Below, in pieces: positions 1-10,870 of a DNA stretch of 64,000 nt. The notes below the pieces were generated by a model that was not told the DNA's origin, searched no databases, and saw nothing but the letters and a program-made list of their open reading frames with translations. Both the position numbers and the translations under genes were made by a program. Positions within the stretch are counted from its first letter, which is position 1. Every line of letters begins with the position of its first letter. This stretch comes from Photorhabdus laumondii subsp. laumondii (GTDB lineage: Bacteria; Pseudomonadota; Gammaproteobacteria; Enterobacterales; Enterobacteriaceae). The stretch is from NCBI RefSeq assembly GCF_003343245.1, contig NZ_CP024901.1, forward strand, positions 4,650,001 to 4,714,000. Reading direction: 5' to 3'.

Positions 1-547
1 CGATAATTTCACGGTTGGATAATTTATATTCTCCTGCACCAGCCACAGAGAAAACCACTTCGGAAGTTTCTACATTCACCACATTTAGCATGACTTTAGA
101 ATAAGCCACCTGTGATTTACCACGCCCTAACAAGCCCCATAACTGATGATCACCCACTTCTTTACGGCCAAATTCAGTCACATCACCAGTAATAACGTAA
201 GCAGCACCTTTCAACTTCTGCGATTTACCTTGTAAACCCGCTTCTGCTTTCAGTTCCGCCATATTGGTGCGTTCCAGCACCGTAAAGCGCCCGGTCTGTT
301 GTAAATGCGAGATTAAAATCGTTTTAGATTGATTACCGAGGCGATCAACGCCATCAGAGAAAATGCCATTTTGATAACTGGAACGGTTTTCAAACTTACC
401 AATCGCAATTGGACTACGAACACCTTGATATACTGTATTATAAGAATTAACTTTTTGTACCTGGACGGTATTAGAAGATTCAGTTGTACACCCTGCTAAT
501 ATTGCCGAAGCCAAACAAATTGAAGATAAAATCAACTTACCTTGCAT
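1..547 (-). CDS. CsgG/HfaB-family lipoprotein, partial (C-terminus beyond window)
   Basis: An open frame reads leftward from an ATG at 547 to the window edge without a stop, giving 182 residues. It begins with a lipoprotein signal peptide whose lipobox ends at Cys20 (ILAGC). The body carries CsgG-family traits: RSPIAIGKFENRSS, a VLERTNMAELKAEAGLQG stretch and a GAAYVITGDVTEFG strand. An AGGAA ribosome-binding site lies 9 nt before the ATG. CsgG/HfaB proteins are outer-membrane-associated lipoproteins; only the curli members form the secretion pore. No other curli gene is visible, so I assign only the family. It is often the first gene of a three-gene lipoprotein operon with DUF4810 and DUF799 partners, which would lie outside the window. 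Confidence 0.85.
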   Translation of the reverse strand, partial: MQGKLILSSICLASAILAGCTTESSNTVQVQKVNSYNTVYQGVRSPIAIGKFENRSSYQNGIFSDGVDRLGNQSKTILISHLQQTGRFTVLERTNMAELKAEAGLQGKSQKLKGAAYVITGDVTEFGRKEVGDHQLWGLLGRGKSQVAYSKVMLNVVNVETSEVVFSVAGAGEYKLSNREII

Positions 548-836
548 AAGAACTTATTCCTACGTAAAAAATTTATCCGTTTATCTACTAACTTTAAGAT
601 GTAAAAGTTATAGATAACATATTCCATTAAAAAATCATTTACATCAGAAATCATTATGAATAAGCCGACGTTACGTGACCAGCATTTTATGCCACAAAGA
701 TAAAAAACTATCTGTTACATCACACTTCTTCTGATAAATCCCCCACAAAATAGATAATAAAATCACACTAACTTAAATTGTTATTATAATAATTGTATCG
801 TTAATTAAATGACTCGCACACGATATTACAAATATC
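548..836. other. AT-rich intergenic region upstream of the CsgG-family gene
   Basis: No coding potential is seen between the CsgG-family start and the ERIC repeat. The sequence is AT-rich and should contain the promoter of the leftward lipoprotein gene, but I cannot assign a convincing pair of hexamers. Confidence 0.5.
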
Positions 837-963
837 TATACCTTATGGATTTCAAGATGCATCGCGACGGCAAGGGTGCGAATCCCCGGGAGCATAGATA
901 ACGATATGACCGGGGTAAGTGAGTGCAGCCAACAAAGAGGCAACTTGAAAGATGACGGGTATA
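837..963 (+). repeat. ERIC element, copy 1
   Basis: A 127-bp unit bounded by TATA on both sides. It carries the ERIC core signatures (AATCCCCGGGAGCATAG, then a GACCGGGGT box and GTGCAGCCAACAAAGAGGCA), related to the conserved segments targeted by ERIC-PCR primers. It lies between the convergent ends of no genes, just downstream of the hldE terminator. Six further copies occur in this window. Confidence 0.92.
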
Positions 964-1007
964 TATTATTTATGATGAAATATCACTCAATTAAGTACAA
1001 ATTAAAT

Positions 1008-1045
1008 AAAAAAATAGCCGGGAAGATTTCATCTCTTACCCGACT
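1008..1045 (-). terminator. Rho-independent terminator of hldE
   Basis: On the minus strand a GTCGGG...CCCGGC stem, extended by AAGA/TCTT pairing with one bulge, is followed by a run of seven T within TATTTTTTT. It lies about 90 bp past the hldE stop codon. Confidence 0.7.
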
Positions 1046-1136
1046 TTCATTCTAATAATATGATCAAATAAATAATTTACAGTGATCAATGCAGTAATAT
1101 CTTCTGACTATTTTCAATGACAAGCTAAAGCATTAT

Positions 1137-2561
1137 TTACTGATTTTTAATCGCCTTGATGATATTGGTTGTCGAAATACCATCTTCAAAGTTCAACACT
1201 TTGACGTCTCCGCCCGCAGCCCAAACTTCTTCACTACCAGCAATTTCTTCCGGTTTATAATCTCCCCCTTTTACCAATACATCCGGCAAAACATCCGCAA
1301 TCAATCGCTGTGGTGTATCCTCTTCAAATGGAACAACCCAATCCACCGCGCCCAGAGCAGATAACACAATCATTCGTTGTTCTAGTGGATTAACTGGACG
1401 ACTCTCACCTTTCAGCCGTTTAGTTGATGCATCACTGTTAACAGCAACAATTAACCGATCACCCAGTCTACGGGCATTCTCCAGATAAGAGACATGACCT
1501 GCATGCAGAATATCAAAGCAGCCATTAGTCATCACAACCCTTTCACCACGTTGACGAGCATCAACAACAGCCTGTTTAAGCTGAAATTCGGTCATCACAC
1601 CGAAACCTGTTTCAGCGCGGCCACGGATAGCATTCTCCAGTTCAATCGGCGAAACGGTCGACGTTCCCAGTTTGCCAACAACAACCCCCGCAGCAGCATT
1701 CGCCAGGAAACAAGCTTCATTCAGTGGCTTTCCAGCCGCAATCGCCGTTGCTAACACACCAATAACTGTATCGCCAGCACCCGTAACATCAAACACTTCT
1801 TGCGCCTGCGTAGGCAAATGCAGTGGTGGCTGATCAACACTCAGCAAACTCATTCCCTGTTCAGAACGGGTGATCAGTAATGCCTGAAGATCCAAACCCT
1901 TAACTAGCCGAGTTCCCTTCTCAACCAACTCATTGTCATCTTTGCAGTGGCCCACGACCGCTTCAAATTCAGACAGATTTGGCGTTAGCAAAGTTGCACC
2001 TCGATAACGCTCAAAATCATTACCTTTCGGATCGATTAATACCGGGACTTTGGCCGCATTTGCCAGTTTGATCATTTCCTGAACCTGACTCAGTGCACCT
2101 TTGGCGTAGTCAGATAGAACCAATGCTCCAATATGGGGTAACGCCTGTTCAATGCGCTCAAACATTGGCTGTGCATCGACGTTATCGAAACCCTCTTCAA
2201 AATCTAAGCGAATTAACTGCTGATTACGGGAAAGTACCCTCAGTTTAGTCACTGTCGGATGGGTTGGGACAGAAACAAAGTCACAGCGCACCTTGACGCT
2301 GCGCAGTTTCTCACTCAGCGCATGTGCTGCGTCATCAATCCCAGTCAAACCGATTAAATGTGAATTTGCCCCAAGAGCAGCAATATTCATAGCAACGTTG
2401 GCAGCGCCTCCCGGACGCTCTTCAATGGTATTGACTTTTACTACAGGCACCGGCGCTTCCGGCGAAATCCGGCTGGTCGGCCCATACCAGTAGCGATCTA
2501 ACATAACATCACCGACGACTAAAACCTCTGCACAGTGAAAATCCGGGAGTGTCATTTTCAT
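1137..2561 (-). CDS. hldE: Bifunctional heptose-7-phosphate kinase / heptose-1-phosphate adenylyltransferase HldE
   Basis: This protein makes ADP-D-glycero-D-manno-heptose for the LPS inner core, catalysing the kinase and adenylyltransferase steps in the cytoplasm. The N-terminal two thirds is a ribokinase-fold kinase ([13 protein letters not shown] near the start, [11 protein letters not shown], and the DVTGAGDT anion-hole motif about residue 260). The C-terminal third is a nucleotidyltransferase with HAGH in [12 protein letters not shown]. Length (474 aa) and sequence match E. coli HldE closely. I start at the ATG at 2561 (MKMTLPDF), which has GGAG just upstream; a frame-extending TTG four codons earlier would destroy that ribosome-binding site. 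It is last in the ygiF-glnE-hldE series, as in E. coli. Confidence 0.97.
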   Translation of the reverse strand: MKMTLPDFHCAEVLVVGDVMLDRYWYGPTSRISPEAPVPVVKVNTIEERPGGAANVAMNIAALGANSHLIGLTGIDDAAHALSEKLRSVKVRCDFVSVPTHPTVTKLRVLSRNQQLIRLDFEEGFDNVDAQPMFERIEQALPHIGALVLSDYAKGALSQVQEMIKLANAAKVPVLIDPKGNDFERYRGATLLTPNLSEFEAVVGHCKDDNELVEKGTRLVKGLDLQALLITRSEQGMSLLSVDQPPLHLPTQAQEVFDVTGAGDTVIGVLATAIAAGKPLNEACFLANAAAGVVVGKLGTSTVSPIELENAIRGRAETGFGVMTEFQLKQAVVDARQRGERVVMTNGCFDILHAGHVSYLENARRLGDRLIVAVNSDASTKRLKGESRPVNPLEQRMIVLSALGAVDWVVPFEEDTPQRLIADVLPDVLVKGGDYKPEEIAGSEEVWAAGGDVKVLNFEDGISTTNIIKAIKNQ

Positions 2562-2648
2562 CCCTTGCTCCAAATATTAGATATCAAATTGGTGCCAAAT
2601 ATTATCATATGACCGTAAAATCCCTACACCAAACCGGTAAACCCGTTA

Positions 2649-5519
2649 TTATTCACCCAACCACTGTTGCCAACTACGACGTACCCGTTCCTGCTGCTCA
2701 CTGAAACAGTGGATTGATACTCGACTGGAATGCGTCTGTAACGTCAGATGATGTAGTTCATCACGCATAGAAACGTAAGCCTGCGTTAATCCGGCTGCCT
2801 CATCTTCATCCATAATTTCATAAGCCGCCATTAATTGAAAAATTCGCACATTATCCGACCAACGCACCAAACGCTCATTTTCAGCCGCATAACGAAGCAC
2901 CAAATATTGAGCGATAAATTCGATATCGGTGATACCCCCCGGATCAGCTTTAATATCAAATTGATCTGAATGGTGACTGCCTAAATGTTTATGCATCTTT
3001 TCCCGCATTTCCCTTACCTGCTGACGTAACAACGCGGGTTCTCGTCGCGTACATAACGTCTGATGGCGTATCCGCTCAAAATCCCGATGCAAGTTTTCAT
3101 CACCAAATACCATACGAGCACGTACCAACGCCTGATGTTCCCAAGTCCACGCTTGATTCCGCTGATAATCAGCAAACGCACCGATGGTACTGACTAACAT
3201 GCCTGATTCGCCTGAAGGACGCAGGCGGACATCCACGTCATACAACACACCAGAGGAGGTTCGAGCACTGAACAAGTGCATAATTCGTTGGGCAAGACGC
3301 AAATAAAATTGCCGGGCATCAATCGATCGATCGCCATCAGTCATCACATCCATCGGGCAGTCAAGCAAGAAAACCAAATCAAGATCAGAACCATAACCCA
3401 ACTCCCAACCGCCCAATTTACCATAACCAATCACAGCAAATCCCAATCCTTGCCGCTGACTCAGATGTGATGGAACACCATAACGTTTTGCCATTTGCCC
3501 CCACGCCTGTAAAACCACCGCTTCAATAATCGCTTCTGCTAAGTAAGTGAGATGATCACTGACTTTCATCACCGGCAACACGCCAGTGATATCCTCCGCC
3601 GCAATCCGCAGTAATTGCGCCTGCTTAAACTGGCGGAGCGCCTCTAATTGCTGCTCTTCATCATCTTCTGGTATCCGCAACAAATATTGCCGCAACTCAT
3701 CTTTATAGGCATTCAGCGGCAAAGGTTCATACAGAAATTGTGGATCAAGCAGCTCATCCAGCAACAATGGATGACAGGCAAGCTGAGTCGCAATCATCGG
3801 TGAAGCAGCACACAGCCGGATAACATGTGCCAGTACAGCTTCCGATTCAAGTATCAGTTCCAGGTAAGTTGTACGGCTGACAATACTTAACAACAGAGGG
3901 ATAACCCGCTCTAGCACTATATTAACATTTCGATTATTAACATCTTGATTATTGGCATCTTGTCGCAAACAAACTTTTGCCAACAAACGTGGCATCAGAT
4001 GGTCGAGCACATCGCGCCCACGCGGGCCAATGGTTCTTTTACCCACATCATGGCGGAACACAGAAATAATATGCAATATCTGCTGTGCAATCTCTTCATC
4101 CAAATGTGGAGCGAGTATGATTAACTCTTCTTTTTCGAGATCTTCCAGCCACAGACTTTTAAATGGTACATGGCTAGGTTCCTCATCACTATTATCACTG
4201 TCATCACCAATTAATTGCGTAAAAATAGCCCGAACAGCACTCATCTTGTTGTTCAATTCAATTATTAGGGCGTCCCAACTTTCAAATCCCATACCCCACG
4301 TCAGTCGTGAACGATTCAGCTCATCTTCTGGCAAAGTCTGAGTTTGTTGATCATTAATTGACTGTAAAAGATTTTCTAACCGCCGCAAAAAAAGGTAACC
4401 GTCAGCAAGTTGTTTCACCTGCAATGATTGCAAAAGCGTCAACTTCGCTATTATTTGCAGAGTTGGTAACAACGCCTGAGATTGCAAACACAGTTCACGT
4501 CCACCACGAATCAGTTGGAACACCTGGGCGATAAATTCAATTTCACGAATACCACCAGCGCCCAGTTTAATATTGTCTTTCAAGCCACGGTGCCGCACTT
4601 CCCGTTCAATCATGCCTTTCATATTTCTCAGGGATTGAATCACACTGAAATCAATGTAACGGCGAAAGATAAATGGTCTCAACATTCGACGTAGCTCTTC
4701 ACCATACGCTTGGTTGTCCGAACCCATAATCCGTGCTTTCACCATCGCATAACGTTCCCAATCACGCCCTTGCTCTTGATAGTAATCTTCCAGTGCAACA
4801 AAACTAAACACCAATGGGCCACTATCACCAAACGGGCGCAAGCGCATATCTACCCGATACACAAAACCATCCACAGTTTGCTGATCGAGCACTTTGATAA
4901 GATGCTGCCCCAGGCGGGTAAAAAACTGGGTGTTATCCATTTCACGCCGGCCACCTTGGGTAATGCCGTTTTCAGGATAGACAAAAATCAGATCAATATC
5001 AGAAGAGAAGTTCAACTCACCACCGCCCAGTTTTCCCATACCGATAATCAACAGCGGTTGTGGTTCGCCCCGCTCATTACAAGGCGTTCCCCAATCCTGA
5101 CAACAACGCTGATACAACCAATCACGGGCAGCAATAATCAACGTTTCAGCCAACATACTAAGCTGTTGCAGAGTCTCCTGAGTCGTAATGCTATGTAGCG
5201 CCTGCGACCAGGCTATTCTGACCAGAATCTTGTTACGGAACTGGCGTAAAACCCGCATGAGGGTATTTTCATCCTCTACTGATGCGAGTAACTGTTGCAG
5301 CCATTCAGTATATTGATGCCACTCCTGCGCTTCAGGTGGATGTTGGCGGATCTCAACTAACCATTCAGGATGAGCTTGCAGGTTTTCAACAACAAAATCG
5401 CTCAGGGATAATATGGCCTGCTCATGAGCAGCAACAGGCTCAACGTTCAAAGTCAGTTGATGAAAATGTTCAGTCACACGCTGTAACTGGGCCAGAAGCG
5501 GAGTTGAAAGTGGCAACAT
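2649..5519 (-). CDS. glnE: Bifunctional glutamine synthetase adenylyltransferase / adenylyl-removing enzyme
   Basis: GlnE adenylylates glutamine synthetase when nitrogen is plentiful and removes AMP when it is scarce, under control of PII proteins. At 956 aa it has the usual two-domain size. The N-terminal adenylyl-removase half has [12 protein letters not shown] followed by Asp174 and Asp176 (SSDIDLIF). The C-terminal adenylyltransferase half repeats the pattern as [20 protein letters not shown]. The two catalytic sites are therefore both intact. It sits 33 bp after the truncated ygiF and 87 bp before hldE, all leftward, so co-transcription is likely. A short Asn-rich insert ([11 protein letters not shown]) in the linker is not in the E. 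coli protein as I recall it. Confidence 0.97.
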   Translation of the reverse strand: MLPLSTPLLAQLQRVTEHFHQLTLNVEPVAAHEQAILSLSDFVVENLQAHPEWLVEIRQHPPEAQEWHQYTEWLQQLLASVEDENTLMRVLRQFRNKILVRIAWSQALHSITTQETLQQLSMLAETLIIAARDWLYQRCCQDWGTPCNERGEPQPLLIIGMGKLGGGELNFSSDIDLIFVYPENGITQGGRREMDNTQFFTRLGQHLIKVLDQQTVDGFVYRVDMRLRPFGDSGPLVFSFVALEDYYQEQGRDWERYAMVKARIMGSDNQAYGEELRRMLRPFIFRRYIDFSVIQSLRNMKGMIEREVRHRGLKDNIKLGAGGIREIEFIAQVFQLIRGGRELCLQSQALLPTLQIIAKLTLLQSLQVKQLADGYLFLRRLENLLQSINDQQTQTLPEDELNRSRLTWGMGFESWDALIIELNNKMSAVRAIFTQLIGDDSDNSDEEPSHVPFKSLWLEDLEKEELIILAPHLDEEIAQQILHIISVFRHDVGKRTIGPRGRDVLDHLMPRLLAKVCLRQDANNQDVNNRNVNIVLERVIPLLLSIVSRTTYLELILESEAVLAHVIRLCAASPMIATQLACHPLLLDELLDPQFLYEPLPLNAYKDELRQYLLRIPEDDEEQQLEALRQFKQAQLLRIAAEDITGVLPVMKVSDHLTYLAEAIIEAVVLQAWGQMAKRYGVPSHLSQRQGLGFAVIGYGKLGGWELGYGSDLDLVFLLDCPMDVMTDGDRSIDARQFYLRLAQRIMHLFSARTSSGVLYDVDVRLRPSGESGMLVSTIGAFADYQRNQAWTWEHQALVRARMVFGDENLHRDFERIRHQTLCTRREPALLRQQVREMREKMHKHLGSHHSDQFDIKADPGGITDIEFIAQYLVLRYAAENERLVRWSDNVRIFQLMAAYEIMDEDEAAGLTQAYVSMRDELHHLTLQTHSSRVSIHCFSEQQERVRRSWQQWLGE

Positions 5520-5547
5520 AGAGAATTCCTGTTATTTAAACGGAGAA

Positions 5548-5581
5548 ATTTATTAACCACATAGATTTATTAACCACATAG
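5548..5581. repeat. 17-bp perfect tandem duplication at the ygiF 3' end
   Basis: The unit ATTTATTAACCACATAG occurs twice in direct succession at 5548-5564 and 5565-5581. It encodes the last residues of the shortened YgiF, and the ygiF stop codon lies inside the distal copy. Confidence 0.95.
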
Positions 5582-6491
5582 TCAGTGCCAACTTACATTG
5601 CAAATAGAGCGAGCTATAACATAGCGTTTCAGCTTCTGTTTCCATATCCAATAATTTCTGGTTGATAGCAACTAATTGGTTATCCAACTGTTCCGACTCA
5701 CTAGAATATTCGATCGTCTGCTGAATCAAAGTCAGTACTTGCTTTAAGCCATCTCGACCGTCTGATAAACCGGCCAGCCAACATTCCTCTTGCTCCTGCC
5801 AATGGGCTAATATTGACGTAAGTACCGAAGGCAATGACTGCCGCATATCAATTTCCACTTGAGTTGAAGGCCAAACTGCTTTTGGTTTTCCCTGAGCTAA
5901 TTGATAACCACGGGCCGCTTTGCTTCTATTTCCTTGCCGCAAGCCATTTGATTTTGCCAATTCAACCGCCAATGCTAATACATCGGCTATGATTCCTCGC
6001 TTTAACTCCAGTTCAAACTCACAGATTGGCTCCTTACGATTGGCTGCAATAATTTCTCCCTGATCGAGCACCACTTCAATCTCACTTTGTCCATAAGTTA
6101 CTACCCACTTCTCACGCATAAAGTCAGTACTGAATAATGCATTCAAACGGGATTGCAATGCTTCCACATCACAGTTGTCAGGCCAGATGTGCGGTGGAAA
6201 CAGAGTCAATGCCAATTCCGGCTTTGCCAATGGCACATTATATTCCGGTCGCTGATGCAACCCGCCAACCACCTTACCTGCTGTTTTAACCGTCATCTCA
6301 TATTGATCATCAAAACCACGGATCCTCAACCCCATATCAAGACCACGCAGTTGATTATCCGACGTTTCAAAATAGATATTGGTCAACTTTTGGGGAGAAA
6401 AATAGTCATGCGGAAGTAACAATAATTGCTGGCGAATGGTAGGAATAACTTGTGGTTTGGCAATAAGTTTTAATTCAATTTCTACACTCAT
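5553..6491 (-). CDS. ygiF: Inorganic triphosphatase YgiF (CYTH domain), CHAD domain truncated
   Basis: YgiF hydrolyses inorganic triphosphate using a CYTH tunnel domain; the E. coli protein is 433 aa with a C-terminal helical CHAD domain. Here the CYTH domain is intact: EIELK near the N-terminus is the signature ExExK, followed by LRGLDMGLRIRG and KAARGYQLAQG. The start at 6491 (MSVEIELK) fits the family; the frame extends 11 codons further up. The protein stops after 312 residues. Its last segment, KLALTMWLINLCG, aligns with the KLALTEWLVS region of the E. coli protein, so about 120 CHAD residues are absent, and glnE starts 33 bp later. The triphosphatase activity could survive because it resides in CYTH. 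Confidence 0.9.
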   Translation of the reverse strand: MSVEIELKLIAKPQVIPTIRQQLLLLPHDYFSPQKLTNIYFETSDNQLRGLDMGLRIRGFDDQYEMTVKTAGKVVGGLHQRPEYNVPLAKPELALTLFPPHIWPDNCDVEALQSRLNALFSTDFMREKWVVTYGQSEIEVVLDQGEIIAANRKEPICEFELELKRGIIADVLALAVELAKSNGLRQGNRSKAARGYQLAQGKPKAVWPSTQVEIDMRQSLPSVLTSILAHWQEQEECWLAGLSDGRDGLKQVLTLIQQTIEYSSESEQLDNQLVAINQKLLDMETEAETLCYSSLYLQCKLALTMWLINLCG

Positions 6492-6752
6492 ATCTACACC
6501 GTTGATGACAATCTTTGCTCTCATCTTACCTTGATTTCGCTTTTTGCTACGATGAGTAAGAAAAAAATTAAAATTTTCCTTTTCTGCAAGTTATGATAGC
6601 CATTAACAGGAAATGCTTCGTTCAATAGATAACAAGCCCCGTATTCAACCAATTAGAAAAATGTCATTTTGGTTTACTGATTGCTCTAGCAAACTTAACT
6701 CTTTACTATCAAATTCTAAACTCACCATAGATAAAAAACGGTTGAAATCACA

Positions 6753-7373
6753 ATGCGAAAACTACATTTACTTCTCACGGCGTTAATGAGCCTCAGCTTT
6801 TCGCTCACTACCTACGCGGAAGGAAAACGCTATGTATCTGATGAGTTATCTACCTACACACACGCCGGGCCGGGTAACCAGTATCGTATTGCCGGTACAC
6901 TGAATGCCGGTGATGAAGTCACATTGATAAGCATCAATCGGGATAGTAATTACGCTCAAGTTAAAGATGATAAAGGCCGCCTTGTCTGGCTACCCGTTAA
7001 CCAACTCAGTAATAAACCAAGCCTACGCACCCGCCTCCCTGAGTTGGAACAGGAAGTGAAAACATTGACAGAGAAGTTAGCCAATATAGACAATAACTGG
7101 AATCAGCGCACTGCCGACATGCAACTGAAGGCTGCCAATAGTAGTAGCATTGTTGCAGAACTGAAAAAAGAGAATGAGAGGTTAAAAAACAAACTGACGG
7201 TAGCAGAAAAAAAGCTTGATGCTGCAAATCTGCAACTTGATGACAAACAACGTAATATCATTCTGCAATGGTTTATGTATGGCGGTGGTGTTGCAGGCGC
7301 TGGTTTAATCTTTGGGCTATTACTGCCACATATGATCCCTCGCCGTAAGCGTAATGACCGTTGGATGAGTTAA
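6753..7373 (+). CDS. ygiM: SH3b-domain membrane protein YgiM
   Basis: A 206-aa envelope protein of the YgiM/TIGR04211 family, whose biochemical role is not firmly known. An N-terminal signal peptide ends around TTYAEG. It is followed by a bacterial SH3 domain (about residues 25-90, with THAGPGNQYRIAGTLNAGDEV). A Lys/Glu-rich coiled coil spans about 95-170, and a C-terminal transmembrane helix ends in the positive RRKRNDR tail. It is therefore predicted to be anchored in the inner membrane with the SH3 domain in the periplasm. It lies 15 bp before cca, as in E. coli (ygiM-cca), so the two are probably one transcript. Confidence 0.92.
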   Translation: MRKLHLLLTALMSLSFSLTTYAEGKRYVSDELSTYTHAGPGNQYRIAGTLNAGDEVTLISINRDSNYAQVKDDKGRLVWLPVNQLSNKPSLRTRLPELEQEVKTLTEKLANIDNNWNQRTADMQLKAANSSSIVAELKKENERLKNKLTVAEKKLDAANLQLDDKQRNIILQWFMYGGGVAGAGLIFGLLLPHMIPRRKRNDRWMS

Positions 7374-7388
7374 TAAGGAACATGTTAG

Positions 7389-8639
7389 GTGAGAGTCTAT
7401 CTGGTTGGCGGCGCAGTACGTGACCGACTGCTAAATTTTCCTGTAAAAGAGCGGGATTGGGTCGTTGTGGGTGGAACATCAGAAGCGCTGTTATCCTTGG
7501 GATATCAGCAAGTTGGCAAAGATTTTCCGGTGTTCCTGCATCCTCAAACCCATGAAGAGTATGCCTTAGCACGCACTGAGAGAAAATCCGGCCTGGGATA
7601 TACGGGTTTCACTTGTTATGCAGCGCCAGATGTCACACTGGAAGACGATTTGCAGCGTCGTGATCTGACAGTTAATGCGATCGCTCAAACACCCACTGGT
7701 GAACTGGTCGATCCTTATCATGGTGTTGATGATTTGAACAATCGTATTCTACGCCATGTTTCTGATGCTTTTTCTGAAGATCCGCTAAGGGTATTACGAG
7801 TCGCTCGTTTTGCTGCTCGTTTCGCCCATTTAGGGTTTACCATCGCGTCCGAAACACAAGCATTAATGTCAAATATGGCAATCAATGGCGAGTTATCAGT
7901 ACTCACACCAGAACGTGTCTGGAAAGAGACCGAGAAAGCCCTTGCTAGCCCTTCCCCTCAGGTCTTTTTTCAGGTTTTACGTGATTGTGGTGCATTGGCA
8001 GTGTTGTTTCCTGAAATTGATAATTTGTTTGGTGTTCCCGCACCAGAGAAGTGGCATCCTGAGATTGACACCGGTATTCATACGTTAATGGTGCTGAAAG
8101 TAGCGACTGAATTAACAGATGAAGTCGATAGTCGTTTTGCTGCTCTATGCCATGATCTTGGCAAAGGGTTGACACCACCAGAACAGTGGCCTCACCATTA
8201 TGGACATGGGCCAGCGGGCGTTAAGTTAGTTGACCAATTATGTCAACGTCTGCGTGTTCCTAATTCTGCTCGTGATTTAGCAAAACTGGCTGCTCAATAT
8301 CATGATTTAGTGCATACCGTCACTCAATTGCGGCCGAAAACATTACTTAAGTTGTTTGATGCTGTTGATGCATGGCGTAAGCCTCAGCGAATAGAGCAAT
8401 TAATTATCATCAGTGAAGCCGATGCGCGGGGTCGTACCGGTTTTGAAAATACACCCTATCCACAAGGTGATTGTCTGCGACAGGCATTCAAAGTTGCCAG
8501 CCAGGTTCAGGTGAAAAATATTGTAGACAGTGGATTACGTGGTGCTGACATTGGTCATGAGTTACGACGTCAACGTCAGCATGCATTGGCGCAATGGAAA
8601 CAACAAGACGATACAGCTCAAGACAATACTGTTACCTGA
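7389..8639 (+). CDS. cca: Multifunctional CCA tRNA nucleotidyltransferase
   Basis: Cca adds or repairs the 3' CCA end of tRNAs without a nucleic acid template. The N-terminal class II nucleotidyltransferase head has GGAVRD at residues 6-11 and RRDLTVNA. The C-terminal half carries an HD phosphohydrolase domain ([11 protein letters not shown], then HHYGHGPAG), which gives the gammaproteobacterial enzymes their phosphatase and phosphodiesterase activities. Length 416 aa fits E. coli (412). The start is GTG at 7389; no closer ATG preserves the LVGGAVRD motif. It shares a long inverted repeat terminator with the convergent uppP gene. Confidence 0.97.
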   Translation: MRVYLVGGAVRDRLLNFPVKERDWVVVGGTSEALLSLGYQQVGKDFPVFLHPQTHEEYALARTERKSGLGYTGFTCYAAPDVTLEDDLQRRDLTVNAIAQTPTGELVDPYHGVDDLNNRILRHVSDAFSEDPLRVLRVARFAARFAHLGFTIASETQALMSNMAINGELSVLTPERVWKETEKALASPSPQVFFQVLRDCGALAVLFPEIDNLFGVPAPEKWHPEIDTGIHTLMVLKVATELTDEVDSRFAALCHDLGKGLTPPEQWPHHYGHGPAGVKLVDQLCQRLRVPNSARDLAKLAAQYHDLVHTVTQLRPKTLLKLFDAVDAWRKPQRIEQLIIISEADARGRTGFENTPYPQGDCLRQAFKVASQVQVKNIVDSGLRGADIGHELRRQRQHALAQWKQQDDTAQDNTVT

Positions 8640-8644
8640 AACAT

Positions 8645-8694
8645 CCCCTGATATCAAACACTAGGCAATATTTGAGTTAAATTGATATCAGGGG
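8645..8694. terminator. Inverted repeat between convergent cca and uppP
   Basis: A perfect 13-bp inverted repeat (CCCCTGATATCAA with its complement TTGATATCAGGGG) encloses a 24-nt loop. It starts five bases after the cca stop and ends ten bases before the uppP stop. There is no strong T run on either side, so termination is inferred from position and stem strength. Confidence 0.6.
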
Positions 8695-8703
8695 AACCAT
8701 TCA

Positions 8704-9522
8704 CTACATAAATACCCAGTAAACAGCGGCTGCCACAATAAAGCGGTAGATAGCAAATGGGATAAAAGATATACGCTTAATCAATGCCAGAAAAGTTTTA
8801 ATGGCGACTAACGCGACAACAAATGCAGTAACAAAACCAACAGCAAACATTGGGATATCAGAAGCGCTCAAAAAGTGCAGGCTCTTATATAAATCTAATC
8901 CACTTGCTCCCATCATCATCGGTACAGCCAAAATAAACGAGAATTCTGATGCAGTATAACGATTAACCCCCATCAGCATTCCACCAGAAATTGTCGCACC
9001 TGAACGGGAAAATCCCGGCCATAAAGCCAGACACTGAAAACAGCCAATCATAAAAGCCTGACGATAAGTAATATCATCCAGCCCCTCTGCTTTTGGTGTT
9101 TTAGGTTTCAAGATTTCTGCAGTAATCAGCAACACACCACCAATAACCAAGGCGTACATCACGCTTTGTGGGTTAAACAGTGATTTGATGACATCGTGGA
9201 ACATCAACCCAAGTGTCACCGCAGGTAGCATTGCTAAAATAATATGACTCAGTTTCAGTTTGCCATTGGTTTTACCTTCATGAGGAACTTCACCAAAGTG
9301 GATACCAATGAGCCCAAATAAGCGACGCCAAAACACGACTACCACAGCAAGGATAGATCCAAGCTGGATAATAACTTCAAATGTTTCAGCTTTATCGCCA
9401 GTAAATCCCAACATATGGCCAACAATGATCATATGGCCGGTAGAGGAAACAGGAAGAAATTCAGTTAGCCCTTCAACAACACCAAGGATAGCTGCATGAA
9501 ACAAGGTAGAAAGGTCAGTCAT
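8704..9522 (-). CDS. uppP: Undecaprenyl-diphosphatase UppP (BacA)
   Basis: UppP dephosphorylates undecaprenyl pyrophosphate in the inner membrane, recycling the lipid carrier for peptidoglycan and O-antigen synthesis; overproduction gives bacitracin resistance. Both active-site signatures are present: [14 protein letters not shown] in the N-terminal part and [13 protein letters not shown] about two thirds along. The sequence is a multi-pass membrane protein. I start at 9522 ([14 protein letters not shown]), matching the E. coli start and giving 272 aa. The frame runs open for 26 codons further upstream, and no strong ribosome-binding site decides the start, so the N-terminus is somewhat uncertain. 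Confidence 0.95.
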   Translation of the reverse strand: MTDLSTLFHAAILGVVEGLTEFLPVSSTGHMIIVGHMLGFTGDKAETFEVIIQLGSILAVVVVFWRRLFGLIGIHFGEVPHEGKTNGKLKLSHIILAMLPAVTLGLMFHDVIKSLFNPQSVMYALVIGGVLLITAEILKPKTPKAEGLDDITYRQAFMIGCFQCLALWPGFSRSGATISGGMLMGVNRYTASEFSFILAVPMMMGASGLDLYKSLHFLSASDIPMFAVGFVTAFVVALVAIKTFLALIKRISFIPFAIYRFIVAAAVYWVFM

Positions 9523-9698
9523 ATAGAGAGGTCGCCCATTAATAAATATCCGAAACAAGTAGCATGGAATAAACTCAGCTACCATTATTCCCATTGTCAT
9601 TAATCAATTGACATAATTATCAAACCTGGCACCACTGCATGCCAGTCTATGTAAGAACAATGACAATAATATGGCAGCCAAATTCACTACTGATCAGA

Positions 9699-10049
9699 TT
9701 ATTTTTTTCTTTCAATAATAACACCAACTTGACGAGCCTGCGCGACAGCACCCGGTTTACTCACTTTTATCCGTACCCACGGCGAATTAAAACGTTTTAA
9801 CAGCAGATCCGCTACCTCTTCAGCCACTCTTTCAACCAGAGCAAAATTCTGATTTTCTACATGATTGATGATCGCTTCGCTAACTTTGGCATAATCCAGA
9901 CAATATTCGACATCATCACTGGATGATGCACGTTTATTATCCCATCCCATTTCGATATCGAACACTAACTTCTGTTTAATGGTCTGTTCCCAGTCGTAAA
10001 CACCAATTGTGGTAACAACGACTAACTCCTCAATAAATACGATATCCAT
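9699..10049 (-). CDS. folB: Dihydroneopterin aldolase FolB
   Basis: FolB converts 7,8-dihydroneopterin to 6-hydroxymethyl-dihydropterin and glycolaldehyde in folate biosynthesis. It is a small octameric T-fold enzyme; 116 aa fits. Recognisable features are the N-terminal MDIVFIEELVVVTTIGVYDWEQ, the FALVERVAEEVADLLL segment with the conserved Glu, and VRIKVSKPGAVAQARQVGV near the C-terminus. The ATG at 10049 is preceded by AGGA; a GTG one codon earlier is less likely. It is transcribed divergently from plsY, with 107 bp between them, the same arrangement as in E. coli. Confidence 0.96.
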   Translation of the reverse strand: MDIVFIEELVVVTTIGVYDWEQTIKQKLVFDIEMGWDNKRASSSDDVEYCLDYAKVSEAIINHVENQNFALVERVAEEVADLLLKRFNSPWVRIKVSKPGAVAQARQVGVIIERKK

Positions 10050-10155
10050 CACGTCATTTTCCTGTTTTTCAACTTGTCGGATACCACTTCCGACTAAATA
10101 TGCGTATTATCCATGACTAGTCTAAGAAAACGACCATTATTATTGGGGAGACATT

Positions 10156-10812
10156 ATGAGTGCTATCGCGCTTGGCATGATCATCTTCGCGTATCTTTGC
10201 GGTTCAATTTCCAGCGCAATACTTATTTGTCGCCTGGCTGGGCTACCTGATCCTCGTCAACATGGCTCAGGCAACCCAGGCGCGACAAATGTATTGCGAA
10301 TTGGTGGCCGCAGTACTGCGGCAATAGTACTAATTTGTGATGTTCTAAAAGGGATGATCCCCGTCTGGTTGGCTTATCAACTCTATGTTCCCCCTTTCTA
10401 TTTAGGAATTACAGCAATCGCTGCTTGTCTCGGCCATATTTACCCGATCTTTTTCCAATTTAAAGGCGGTAAGGGTGTCGCAACTGCTTTTGGTGCTATT
10501 GCGGCAATTGGTTGGGATCTGACAGGTTTGATGATGGGTACTTGGCTGCTGACCATATTATTGAGCGGCTATTCTTCTTTAGGGGCCATTGTCAGTGCCT
10601 TGATAGCACCATTCTATGTCTGGTGGTTTAAACCCGAATTTACTTTCCCCGTAGCCATGCTCTGCTGTCTGGTGTTACTACGTCACCATGATAATATCCA
10701 GCGTCTGTGGCGCGGCCAAGAAAATCGTCTCTGGAACAAGCTAAAAAAGAAAAAAGAGATGACCGAAAAAGAAAAAAAACGAACAGAAAAAGAGCAAAGA
10801 AAAGAAGATTAA
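10156..10812 (+). CDS. plsY: Glycerol-3-phosphate acyltransferase PlsY
   Basis: PlsY transfers an acyl group from acyl phosphate to glycerol-3-phosphate, the first step of phospholipid synthesis, in the inner membrane. The family motifs are present: GSGNPGATN at residues 38-46, [11 protein letters not shown] around 105, and several hydrophobic helices. A ribosome-binding site (GGGGAGAC) precedes the ATG. The C-terminus has an unusually long, very Lys/Glu-rich tail after LWNKLKKKK, about 25 residues of near-pure charge, probably cytoplasmic. It is followed by a strong hairpin terminator shared with the convergent tsaD. Confidence 0.96.
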   Translation: MSAIALGMIIFAYLCGSISSAILICRLAGLPDPRQHGSGNPGATNVLRIGGRSTAAIVLICDVLKGMIPVWLAYQLYVPPFYLGITAIAACLGHIYPIFFQFKGGKGVATAFGAIAAIGWDLTGLMMGTWLLTILLSGYSSLGAIVSALIAPFYVWWFKPEFTFPVAMLCCLVLLRHHDNIQRLWRGQENRLWNKLKKKKEMTEKEKKRTEKEQRKED

Positions 10813-10826
10813 CAACAAGGCTGGAT

Positions 10827-10860
10827 AAAGACCAGCAACTCATTGAGTTACTGGTCTTTT
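10827..10860. terminator. Bidirectional terminator between plsY and tsaD
   Basis: AAAGACCAGCAACTCA pairs with TGAGTTACTGGTCTTT with one mismatch, ending in a T run on the plus strand and an A run on the left that gives Ts on the minus strand. It sits between convergent gene ends. Confidence 0.85.
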
Positions 10861-10870
10861 ATTTGAAGAT

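Noticed and set aside
1..547. Curli secretion locus
   Set aside because: The family is CsgG/HfaB but no other csg gene is visible; the gene is not enough to claim curli.
4710..5198. Long open frame on the strand opposite glnE
   Set aside because: Lies entirely inside the well-matched glnE gene; it has no family similarity and no ribosome-binding site.
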